Source: Symbiodinium natans
Taxonomy: Eukaryota > Sar > Dinophyceae > Suessiales > Symbiodiniaceae
Length of the DNA stretch: 64,000 nt
Direction of reading: 5' to 3'
Assembly: GCA_905221605.1 (NCBI GenBank)
Contig: CAJNDS010002819.1
Location: 205,228-269,227, forward strand
The notes under the pieces are model-generated. The model was not told the DNA's origin, ran no database searches, and saw nothing but the letters and a program-made list of their open reading frames with translations. Position numbers and translations under genes: made by a program. The first letter of the stretch is position 1; every line of letters begins with the position of its first letter. This document shows positions 9,362-17,678 of the stretch, piece by piece.

Positions 9362-9820
9362 GAATTCATACACACACCTTTCTCTTCTAGCACCACCTGC
9401 ACCTTCTTCATACCAGTATTGACACTATTCTAGACCATTGAGTACAGTGGGAGTATTCAACATTAGCTGGGTGACGGGAGTGTATCATGTAGAGGGTGTT
9501 GTAACTACGGCTCATGTATAGTGACTTCGTGGGAGCGCGCGAAGAGTACGAGTGCACAATGTAGCAGCAAGTTGAAAACAGCGGCGGGAGTACACCCTTA
9601 ACCTTCTATATCCTATGCCTTAAAAGCCCTAAATCACAAACTGGTATTCATCGTTGGTATTGCCGCTTGAATGCCTGGGTGCAGGATTTAGGCTTCTTGG
9701 GGGAGGTTCATCCTACACCCCAAACCCCTTCTAAGCTCTGAACCCCGATAAAGGGGTGCCTGGCGATCCGATCTGGACCTGGGATGGATGCGCCGACTAC
9801 TGGACTGTCCTTGGCGGGCA
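9362..9820. other. Unique DNA, no gene seen
   Basis: No ORF of note and no repeat structure between two telomere-like blocks. Confidence 0.5.
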
Positions 9821-9821
9821 G

Positions 9822-9932
9822 GGTTTAGGGTTCAGGGTTTAGGGTTTTGGGTTTTGGGTTTTGGGTTTTGGGTTTAGGGGGGTTTAGGGTTTAGGGTCTA
9901 GGGGTTAGGGTTTAGGGTTTAGGGTTTAGGCT
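9822..9932 (+). repeat. Interstitial telomere-like (TTTAGGG)n / (TTTTGGG)n, G strand
   Basis: A run of TTTAGGG with an inner block of TTTTGGG variants. It points toward the oppositely oriented CCCTAAA blocks that begin about 330 bp downstream. Confidence 0.9.
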
Positions 9933-10065
9933 GGGCATCCGAGCCACACGGCTCTGAGTGAGTGAGGGTTTTTCAGAATTTGGGGCTTGGGGTGCAGGTC
10001 TTTGGGTCGTTTACGGGTAACGAGAAACACCTATCACTGAAGATCCTCCTAGATCCAACAAGGTG

Positions 10066-10332
10066 TGGGGTAGTAACGCCTATATTAGAGGGGGGGCCAG
10101 GGGGCCAGCAGGGGCAGGGCCGGGAGGCAGGGAGGGGTGGCCAAGGCGCGGCCAGGTTTTCCTGAGCTTCAAGCCCCCTAAACCCTAATCCCTAAAGCCG
10201 CGCCTCCCCGAAAAAAATCTTAGCCCTTCGGTCCTCGAAAAATCCTCCTTGTAGCCCTGATTGGGCCCTAAACCCTAAACCCTAAACCCTAAACCCTTAA
10301 CTCTTAACCCTTAACCCTTAACCCTTAACCCT
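10066..10332. repeat. 300-bp tandem duplication, copy 1
   Basis: Identical by eye to 10366-10632 at a constant offset of 300 bp. The unit contains a G-rich stretch, unique sequence and a C-strand telomere-like block (CCCTAAA/CCCTTAA) at its end, and the junction lies in telomere-like sequence. Confidence 0.95.
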
Positions 10333-10357
10333 AAACCCTAAACCCTAAATCCTAAAC
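10267..10357 (-). repeat. Interstitial telomere-like (CCCTAAA)n, C strand
   Basis: CCCTAAA units with an inner CCCTTAA variant block. Orientation is opposite to the TTTAGGG blocks at 9294-9932. Confidence 0.9.
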
Positions 10358-10365
10358 CCTAAGTA

Positions 10366-10632
10366 TGGGGTAGTAACGCCTATATTAGAGGGGGGGCCAG
10401 GGGGCCAGCAGGGGCAGGGCCGGGAGGCAGGGAGGGGTGGCCAAGGCGCGGCCAGGTTTTCCTGAGCTTCAAGCCCCCTAAACCCTAATCCCTAAAGCCG
10501 CGCCTCCCCGAAAAAAATCTTAGCCCTTCGGTCCTCGAAAAATCCTCCTTGTAGCCCTGATTGGGCCCTAAACCCTAAACCCTAAACCCTAAACCCTTAA
10601 CTCTTAACCCTTAACCCTTAACCCTTAACCCT
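10366..10632. repeat. 300-bp tandem duplication, copy 2
   Basis: Second copy of 10066-10332. After 10632 the copies diverge only by a longer CCCTTAA run here. Confidence 0.95.
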
Positions 10633-10706
10633 TAACCCTTAACCCTTAACCCTTAACCCTAAACCCTAAATCCTAAACCCTAAACCCTAAACCCTTAACA
10701 CTTCCT
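10567..10706 (-). repeat. Interstitial telomere-like (CCCTAAA)n / (CCCTTAA)n, C strand
   Basis: Longest telomere-like run in the window, about 20 units, in the duplicated copy. Confidence 0.92.
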
Positions 10707-10803
10707 AAACCCCTCAATCCTCAACCCGGAAGCCCTCAGTCTTAAACCCACAGGAGGACCTCAGGGTACTAGGGTTCGAGGTCTGTAGGGGAATCTCACA
10801 GGG

Positions 10804-10980
10804 CTTAGGGTTTAGGGTCTTCAGATTACGGGGGGGGGCTCTTTGTGTTGTCGGGCACCCTGCATCGTGTAAGGTTCAGGGTTTCTGTGAGGTTTAGGGT
10901 TTAGGGTTCATGTAAGGTGTAGGGTTTGGGGTTTAGGAAAGGTTTAGGGTTTAGGGCGTATGTAAGTTTCAGGGTTTAAG
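10804..10980 (+). repeat. Scattered TTTAGGG words
   Basis: Degenerate G-strand telomere-like words (TTTAGGG, TTTCAGGG, TGTAGGG) spread between other sequence. Confidence 0.7.
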
Positions 10981-11590
10981 ATGTGGGGAGAGGGCTAAAA
11001 CTTCTGGAGGGTGTTAAGGTCACGTCTTCCTCTCTCAGATTCAGGAGACCTCGGTTTCGCTGATGGCTTCAAGCTTCAGGAACCGGCCACCAGTCAGCAC
11101 GCTTCGGGCGGGGTTGCAGGTAAGGCCGGAAAGCTACTGGATGTGCGTGGGTTGGGCTTGGCTTTTGCGCCGTACAAAACCGAAACCCTGAACCCGAAAT
11201 ACCACCCGCCCTACCAAAAGTAATTGCCCTGCCTGCGAGGCTTTAGATGTAGCGTCCAAGATGGAAGGGTACTGTGGAGGTTAGCGAGGCCGCAACCCTA
11301 ACACTCAACCCCAATTGTTCCTTATCTACCCAGGCTCCACAGCTGCCTCAGTGGCGCTACATGCCCTCCATGGCCAGGCGGCCCTCTTGATTCCTTGGAC
11401 GGTATCTATAGGGCTTGCAGGGTTGAGGCTTGCAGGGACGTCGGAGGTAAGGTGCTTCAGGGATGGGGTTTATGGCTTCAGGGCATGGGGGCCATGGAAC
11501 ACAATATAAGACCTACCTAGCGCTTTCGGTTGTAGAATCTTTCAAGGTAAAGGTGGTTTTTCCTTGCAGCTCATCAGGCGAGAAAGAAAA
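10981..11590. other. No recognised gene
   Basis: GC-rich unique sequence. The open frames at 11011-11223 and 11315-11509 have no recognisable domains. Confidence 0.45.
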
Positions 11591-11591
11591 C

Positions 11592-11768
11592 CCGCTGCAC
11601 GGGTGCCCGCACCCCGTGCGGGTACCCGCACCCCGCGCGGGTACCCGCACCCCGCGCGGGTGCCCGCGCCCCGTGCGGGTACCCGCGCCCCGTGCGGGTA
11701 CCCGCGCCCCACGCGGGTACCCGCGCCCGACGCGGGTACCCGCGCTCTGTGCAGGTACCCACGCCTAC
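11592..11768. repeat. 19-bp palindromic minisatellite, array 1
   Basis: About nine copies of a 19-bp unit of the type GGGTACCCGCACCCCGCGC. Nearly every unit has the self-complementary core CGGGTACCCG and several CpGs. With period 19 all six frames are open, giving artificial ORFs of Gly/Thr/Arg/Ala/Pro. Confidence 0.95.
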
Positions 11769-11910
11769 CTTGAATGGGAATTGATGTCTTTCCTTCAATG
11801 ACACAGTCAAATTTACATCTGGTGTCGCTAAAGGAGTTGTCTGCTTAAAACATTAAAGTCGATCCGTAAAAAGTTCAAGGCTGGGTGCAGTAACCGCGGT
11901 GAGGGTGCTT

Positions 11911-11994
11911 GTGCCCGCGTGGGGCGCGGGTACCCGCGCGGGTGCGGGTACCCGCGCCCTGCGCGGGTACCCGCGCCCTGCGCGGGTACCCGCG
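11911..11994. repeat. 19-bp palindromic minisatellite, array 2
   Basis: Four to five units of the same family as 11592-11768 (GGGTACCCGCGCCCTGCGC). A single degenerate core, GTGGGTACCCGTG, recurs near 12330-12342. Confidence 0.93.
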
Positions 11995-12122
11995 AGGTAT
12001 GTTCGAATGTCAAGAGCCTGGCGCAGGCAGAGAGAAATTGAAAGAGTTGACGTCTGTCGTTCCGATACTCCTTGCAAAGACAAGAAATCTACATGTCATG
12101 TTCCTAAATCAGGGTCTCTTTT

Positions 12123-12226
12123 TGGGTTTAGAGTTTAGGGTTTGGGGTTTAGGGTTTAAGGTTCACTGTAGGGTTTAGCGTTTAAAGCTTACGGTTTGGG
12201 GTTTAGCGTGTAGGGTTTGAGGTTTA
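12123..12226 (+). repeat. Degenerate TTTAGGG block
   Basis: GTTTAGGG, TTTGGGG and TTTAGCG variants. An eroded telomere-like tract. Confidence 0.8.
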
Positions 12227-12980
12227 GGCGGCACTCTTTAAAGCGGGACAATCCAGCGGAAACTGACGTCGAAAGTGAAACTACTACAGCCTCAAAGCCT
12301 TATAAGTTCTATCATCGCACCAGGCCCTACGTGGGTACCCGTGCGCAACGCTGGCTGCAGCCGCCGCCAGGCAAGGGTTTAGGGTTTATTGCCTGTAGGG
12401 CTGAGGGCTTCGCTACTTCCATGGGGCCGGTTCTCATGGCCTCGTCATTGGGGCTTGTACCAACCTTTATAAGCTGACATATAGGCCCCTGTACGAGGCT
12501 ACTCGATCGAAGACTGTGACTTCAAAGCCTGGCCACAGGTTGCTCAGGTGAGTGTATGTAGGGTACAGCAATAGGCATCAGCGAAATCGCAGAGTTCAGG
12601 GTCTTCTTTGTTTTTTCTCCTGCCCCTGGCTGCCCTTACGGGTCCTGCAGAGACGGATGCCCTTCAGGAAATTGCGCCTTGAACCCCAAACCCTCAACCG
12701 TCACATGGCCGCCGTGCTCAAGTTTAGTGGAGTGGTCCGTGCGGTGTTGCCGAGATATGGCCTCCATCAGTTTCTTGAACCTTGTATACCCTTCACGTGC
12801 TCATGCGACGTCGTCGCAATCCCTGAGGGCATGATTCTGAGTGGAGTGGTCAGTGCGGTGTAGCTGTAGCTGAGATACGGCATCCATGAGTTTCTTGAAG
12901 CTTCTAGACGCTTCACGCGCTCATACGAATGCTTCGAGGTAGGCGGAGTTCTAAAGGGTTCAGAACTCGTTTCGCGCGCC
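12227..12980. other. Upstream region of the coiled-coil gene, with an internal duplication
   Basis: No gene recognised. Two related segments of about 70-80 bp, near 12730-12800 and 12842-12925, share GTGGAGTGGTC...GTGCGGTGT, GATATGGC/GATACGGC, TCCATCAG/TCCATGAG and TTTCTTGAA...CTTCACG. They end just before the ATG at 12981. Confidence 0.55.
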
Positions 12981-13718
12981 ATGTCGGACTTTCAGACGCC
13001 CGAGCATAGGATCAACAGGAGGTACCGCTCCCCCAGTGCTGAGCCGCCAGCTGGCAAGAAGAGACGGCGCGTGCAGCCCCAGGCCGGTCCAGGGCAAAAG
13101 GTTCATGTAAGCACCTCGTCCTGGGGCTTTTTTCTAAATTCTCGACAGACTTGTGAGGCGGTCCCGGTCGCGTGTCTTGTCGCAGAGCCTTCGCAGCCGA
13201 GCAGTGTGGACTGCCGCCCTGGCAAGTTCAAGCTGAAGCTAGCCGAGTCGTCTCTCGTCAAGCTCGAGGAGGAGGGCTCGGCGGACTCGGAGGATGATGG
13301 CAGCGATGTTGCAAAGCGCAAGACATCTTGTCGAGAAGAAACCCGACGTGAGAAGCAGTCCCAGAAAACTGGTGATGACAAGGAGATCCGCCCGAGTAGC
13401 CTGGCAGCACGTTTATGCGCTCATGCTCTTGAAGATTTGATGTCTTTGGATGAAAAGTATTTCGTATGTCTGGCCGATATGGAGTCAGGGTTCGGCAGAC
13501 AGCAAGTGTGGGGGGGGGGGGTTTAGGTTGATGGGGTTCCGAAGAATCTTCGCCTACACTGAGGACTCACAGTGCGCGAATGGAAGGCGATCCAGGCCTT
13601 GCGTGAGATCGACGTCCCGGCCCTACGTCAGGAGAACCTCAGCCTACGCGCCAAAGCTGCTCGCCTGGAGAAGGATAACCTGATCCTCACAAAGGCCCTG
13701 GAGCAGTTGCGGGGTTGA
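12981..13718 (+). CDS. Unrecognised basic/acidic protein with C-terminal coiled coil (at least two exons)
   Basis: Exon 1 opens at ATG 12981. Residues 26-31 (KKRRRV) form a classical nuclear localisation signal, followed by a Lys-rich stretch and an acidic segment (EEEGSADSEDDGSD). The frame closes at a G-run near 13507-13526. A second open segment at 13573-13718 reads VREWKAIQALREIDVPALRQ and on through a heptad-like stretch with regular Leu (ENLSLRAKAARLEKDNLIL), ending LEQLRG and stop at 13716-13718: a leucine-zipper-like coiled coil. An AG precedes it at 13571-13572. Candidate donors are GTATGT at 13466 and GCAAGT near 13503; neither gives an unambiguous phase, so the join is unresolved. 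A nuclear, possibly DNA-binding protein is plausible but not shown. A bZIP label is not justified because the basic region and zipper are not adjacent. Confidence 0.55.
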
Positions 13719-14097
13719 GGCTAGCAAGACCGGCCAGAGTCTAGCTCTCGTGGCTGCAGCGCCTTGGGTTCTGAGCATGGTTCTCCCCGGCACAAGGCTG
13801 CTGGTATTAGCTGGAACTCGTGAAACGTCGTAGTGGGGAAAATTTTGTGGGTTTCTGAGGGCGCCTGCTCGGGGTTTCGGGCCGCCAGCTAGCGCTTCAG
13901 GGTTGCTTGCGGTTCAGCCAGTTGATCAATGCTTGGGGGCTGCAGAGGGTACCCTAAAGTCCAAACTCTAAAACACCCCTCCTCAACCATGCAGCGGCCT
14001 TTGGGGATGCGTTTGAGGGACACAAGATGTTGCCTCTTGACAATTTGCCGGTTCCAACGCCTGATGCGATCAGATGAAAAAGAGTGCGGGGGCACCG
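13719..14097. other. Intergenic, no gene recognised
   Basis: Unique sequence. The open frames at 13929-14114 (+) and 13889-14212 (-) have no domain signal, and the latter runs into the MITE-like element. Confidence 0.45.
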
Positions 14098-14336
14098 TAA
14101 TGTTGACCTCGTAATAATAAACCCCACCCCCCCCCCCCCCTTCAATCAAACCCCCCCAAATAGAGTAGGGCCCCTTTGAATAAGGATTCCTTTCCTTAGA
14201 GCCCCCCTTCAATCAAACTCCCCCAAAAAAAACCAGCCCCGACTTGGCGTACTTTATTCCCAGGGCTTTATTATTGCGGCCGGGACCCCTGGCGCACTTT
14301 AATATCAGGGGGTTCAATAATACGAGGTTAACATTA
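14098..14336. mobile_element. MITE-like element, 235 bp with ~25-bp TIRs and TA target duplication
   Basis: The left end TAATGTTGACCTCGTAATA and the right end (reverse complement TAATGTTAACCTCGTATTA) match with about four differences over some 27 bp. If the flanking TA (14098-14099 and 14335-14336) is the target duplication, the element is 14100-14334, as for Tc1/mariner-type MITEs. The inside is non-coding, holds a C homopolymer, and has a partial internal duplication of CCCCCCTTCAATCAAAC (about 14142 and 14203). Confidence 0.6.
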
Positions 14337-14505
14337 GACTAGATGACCAGAGCTAAGCATCGGGAGACATCATCAGGCTGAGAAGTGGCAGCTTGTAGTA
14401 GCGGATGACTGAAGAATTGACCTTTTGGGTGACACGGAAGTAGGACGTGGCTATATGGTTCCGGTTTAGGGTGTTCAGGGTTGGGGCTGGGTTTCGAGTG
14501 TAGCA
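14337..14505. other. Intergenic, nothing recognised
   Basis: Short unique stretch between the MITE-like element and a CCCTAAA block. Confidence 0.4.
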
Positions 14506-14506
14506 G

Positions 14507-14695
14507 GCCAACCCTAAACCCCTAATCCTAAACCCCTAATCCTAAACCCTTAACCCTAAACCCTAAACCCCAAACCTTTAACTTCGTCCGACAAAAGCGA
14601 TTCTACAGGCCCACGGCCCCAAACCCTCAACCCTAAGCCCTAAACCCTAAACCCTAGACCCCTAAACCCCTAAACCCCGAAACCCTAAACGTGAA
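14507..14695 (-). repeat. Interstitial telomere-like CCCTAAA block
   Basis: CCCTAAA, CCCCTAAT and CCCTTAA words in two clusters separated by about 50 bp. Confidence 0.85.
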
Positions 14696-14967
14696 CCTGG
14701 GCCCGAAAAAACACCGACATTGCGGTGGCCAGGCGTGGCTCATCCGGAACTCCGCGCGCTTTTGGACCTTTGTGGAGGTCCGGGCCAGGAGGTTCTTGGG
14801 GATTAAGGGATGTTTACGGTTTAGGGTGTGGGGTTTAGGGTTTTAGGTTCGTCCCCAATAGGGATTATGGGATTAAAGTAGGTATAAGGGGGAACATCCC
14901 AAGATTTAGGCATCAAACAGGGTCAGCCAGGAATACCCTCCGGAGTTTAGCGAATGTCAGCGTTCTG

Positions 14968-15012
14968 GCGGGGCCCGCTGCCGGGGCCCGCTGCCGGGGC
15001 CCGCTGCCCGGG
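14968..15012. repeat. 15-bp tandem repeat (GGGGCCCGCTGCC type)
   Basis: Three adjacent copies built on GGGGCCCGCTGCC. Strongly GC-rich and partly self-complementary. Confidence 0.85.
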
Positions 15013-15362
15013 GCAAGGCTATGGTTTAGTTGAACCGGGTTGTCGTGTGGTGACCGGTGGGCTGTTAGGTGCGGACCCCAACTACATGCCACGCCCCAGG
15101 CTGGCGCGCACGCTCTCCGGGCAGAAGACCGTAGAGGGCTCCGTGGCCCAGCTGTCTCTGGATCATGTCAGCTTGGTCATGTTCTGCAGCCCCGGGGCCG
15201 CAATTCTTTTCCTCAAGTAAGTTGATCCTTGGCATCCTTTGAATGTACATGAATGTTTTCAGAATGGCCGAGCCACAATCACATGGTAGCATGCTGCAGT
15301 GACCCAAGGAGACAAGATAAGTAAGGGACCCATCTAGTCAAGCAAGAGGCGCGTTTTGCGCC

Positions 15363-16750
15363 ATGGCTGCTGAGTTATGCCACTTCGTGTCCATGCTGCT
15401 TCAAAATGCCGTGCAGTCATACCGCCAAGACCTTGAGAAGATTGGATGCGTGACGGTAGCGTCGCTTTGTGCCGGGCTAGACATGCTGCAGTACATCGCA
15501 GACTACGCTTTGCAGGTTTGGCCAAGCTTGCACATGTCTTCGGAGTTGCAGTTCCGCTATTTTTGTGCCGAGCTTGATCCTGTCAAGCGCTCCTTGCTTC
15601 TAGCACGTAAGCACCAACGGCTGCAGGTGGACCATGTTTTTGGGGACATTCGCATGCTGAGGAAGCCCTGCTTCGATTTCAAGACACGCAAGTTCGTGAA
15701 GCCTCAAGCGCCACAAATTCTGATATGCGGTTTTGCCTGTCAAGATCTCTCCACGCTGAACAACCACCCAAAGCCTTTTGATCTCCAAGATCCGAACCAT
15801 GGTGTCTCGGCCAGAACTTTCCACACTACCCTGCAGTTGATACAGCAGTGGCAGCCAAGCTGGGTGATCATGGAGAATGTCCCGGGCATTTGCAAGGCAG
15901 CTTTGCGAACAGTGTCCCTAGACAAAGCAGCAAGACGCTTTCTTTCTTTCTCTTTCAATTTGTCTACCCGGCGTTGTCCCTAGTCCGCACTGCAATGCGT
16001 TATCGCCGTTGCTTTCACGCCAGGCTCCAGCTCATGTTTGAAGCCGGGTACTACAGCGCCCATGCGAAGTTGAATGCCATGCAGTTTCGGCCCCAAAGCC
16101 GATGTCGGGTCTATATGATTTTCAGGAAGCGCATTCCCAGCTGCGCCCGTGGCAGGCCGGAGGCAGTTTTCCAGAAAGTTCCGGCTCTCCTCCAAGGATA
16201 TGTCAGGCCATCCTTGCAACAAGTCTTGGACAGCCTGCCTCCTTGGGTTCGAAGTCGCTCGCGGGGTCGGGGAGTGCGAGCTTCAAAGGGCAAGAGATGG
16301 CTGGTGCGATCCTGGAGATTCGAGAAGAAGCATGGGCTCGCAACTGATTCCTTAGCTTCGTTGAGGGCCAGACTGTCCAACGTGCCTGCTGCCCAGAAGC
16401 TCACCCGCCAGCAGATGCGACTGCTCGTAAGTCGCATGGCCTACCTCCAGAAAGAAGGTCAGGTTGACGAGTCATTCGATGATTGGGTCTTTGGCCTAGA
16501 TCAGAGTGTTGACCGCGCTATCGTACTGCGTGCTTGCACGCCATGCGTTACACCTAACTGCGTGTTTTGGTACCAAAACCGGCTGATGAACCCATGGGAA
16601 ATGGCAGCCTTGCAGGGCGTGACTCTGTCAGAGATGGCTGAGCTTCGAGATCAGGATGCATCTTTGGTCCAGAGTTTGGCCGGCAATGCCTTTTGCACCC
16701 ACGTCATTGCAACACTGTTCGTTGCTCTATTGACGGAGTTAACTAAGTAG
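15363..16750 (+). CDS. Cytosine-5 DNA methyltransferase (one intron)
   Basis: Transfers a methyl group from SAM to cytosine C5 in DNA. The conserved motifs appear in order: motif I VASLCAGLDM (residues 32-41), motif IV GFACQDLS with the catalytic Cys at residue 126 (Ala instead of the usual Pro before it), motif VI IMENVPGI (Glu171), then after the intron EAGYYSAHAKLNA, motif VIII RPQSRCRVYMIF, a target-recognition-like region, and motif X SLAGNAFCTHVIATLF near the end. No chromodomain, BAH, PWWP or helicase part is visible, so it is a bare catalytic protein of about 430 residues. The two halves are in different frames. Removal of 62 nt (between TGTCCCTAG at 15913 and again at 15975) or a GC-AG intron 15892-15983 (92 nt) both restore the frame. 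Dinoflagellate retrotransposons have been reported to carry DNA methyltransferases, but here no RT lies adjacent. All catalytic motifs are intact. Confidence 0.88.
15892..15983 (+). other. Probable intron of the DNA methyltransferase gene
   Basis: It begins GCAAGG (GC donor) and ends CCCTAG. Length 92 joins the two frames. Within it, TGTCCCTAG occurs at 15913-15921 and 15975-15983; excision of one copy plus the 53 bp between would also restore the frame, but that cut would not have GT/GC-AG ends. Non-canonical GC donors are common in dinoflagellates. Confidence 0.6.
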
Positions 16751-17057
16751 CCACAGGCCTTAGCAGGGGCTTAGCTGGCAATTGCTAGCTGTCTGCCATG
16801 ACGCCTGTTTGGGGTTCAGGCGGTTGTGAGGAAATCAGTCTTGCGTTAGCAGTGATGCCAATCAGTGTCAGCAAGCTTGTCTTGCGTCAGCAGTGGTGTC
16901 AGCCAGCAAACATGTCTTGGCACAGCGTCTTGAGACAGTTTGACGTGACCTTGGCGGCACTTGGCTCTCAGTATGGCGTTTTTCTTGCTGCTGCTGTAGT
17001 GCGTGCAGCACGAGCCAGGACCTGCTTGATTTTTGCAGTTTCACACAGGAACCACGA
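16751..17057. other. Downstream region of the methyltransferase gene
   Basis: An open frame at 16798-17088 runs into the hairpin repeat and has no recognised domain. The words CTTGCGT(T/C)AGCAGTG and TCAGCAAGCTTG/CCAGCAAACATG recur. No confident gene. Confidence 0.4.
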
Positions 17058-17185
17058 GGTTACTTGTGCCTATGCCCCAGGGGCATAGGCGCAAGCAACC
17101 CTCACCAGGCGCAAGTAACCTGGGTTTGTTGTGCTTGCCCCAGGCTACTTGTGCCTATGCCCCGAGGGCATAGGCGCAAGTAACC
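17058..17185. repeat. Pair of long hairpins (inverted repeats)
   Basis: Hairpin 1 is at 17058-17100: two 21-bp arms with two mismatches around a single A, core ATGCCCCAGGGGCAT. Hairpin 2 is at 17143-17185: two 20-bp arms with two mismatches, core TGCCCCGAGGGCA. The arms of the two hairpins are nearly the same sequence (CTTGTGCCTATGCCC), and a lone half copy (GGCGCAAGTAACC) lies between them. They stand between the methyltransferase stop and the next ATG. Confidence 0.88.
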
Positions 17186-17218
17186 AGCCTCTGCCCTTCA
17201 ACACTTGAGAGCGGCAGG

Positions 17219-17666
17219 ATGTCGGACACGGAAGCCGTGGGTCAGGTCGAGACCCCCGTCGGCGAAAACCCCATCGTCGCCTTCATACTCGGCCAGGCCA
17301 AGTAACCGCGATTCTTCAGCCATTGTGTTTCAACTTTTTTCTTGAGACCAAAGCCTCCGTGCGAGGATGCCGCAGCTATAGATGCTGCCTTGCAGAGCGC
17401 CGCTTTCCGTGAATACCTCATGGATCTGGGGCGTGAAGAAGACAATGATTTTCTACCGCTCTATCAGCTTTCTTCTTCCAGTGGTCAGGATCTCAAATTT
17501 GTACTGTCCATGTGCCACGTTCAGCAGCGATCGGCTGAGACTCTGCAAACCTCAACCAGGTCTGGATGCTGGCTGGAGGGAGGTCTCTTTGCACACAATG
17601 TGTGAAAAGACTCGGCAGCTGTGCGCTGAGAAGCAATGGTCCGCACAGTTGCTTCTCCGCATGTGA
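17219..17666 (+). CDS. Unrecognised multi-exon gene, 5' exons
   Basis: ATG 17219 opens MSDTEAVGQVETPVGENPIV and reads 27 codons plus two bases. A clean GT-AG intron of 45 bp (17302-17346) then joins in phase to KPKPPCEDAAAIDAALQSAA, through FREYLMDLGREEDNDFLPLY and a Ser-rich stretch to about 17559. The next part is uncertain: one frame ends QLCAEKQWSAQLLLRM at 17666, and another reads a Cys-rich segment (SLCTQCVKRLGSC, then CFSACELCS) at about 17561-17670. No known domain is recognised. The compact intron and the in-phase join make exons 1 and 2 convincing; the rest of the gene probably continues through 17.7-18.46 kb. Confidence 0.6.
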
Positions 17667-17678
17667 GCTCTGCTCCTA

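Noticed and set aside
11463-12083. Gly-Thr-Arg-Ala-Pro repeat proteins on both strands
   Set aside because: Translation artefacts of the 19-bp GC-rich palindromic arrays.
12981-13718. bZIP transcription factor
   Set aside because: The basic cluster is more than 150 residues from the zipper-like exon, not contiguous as in bZIP proteins.
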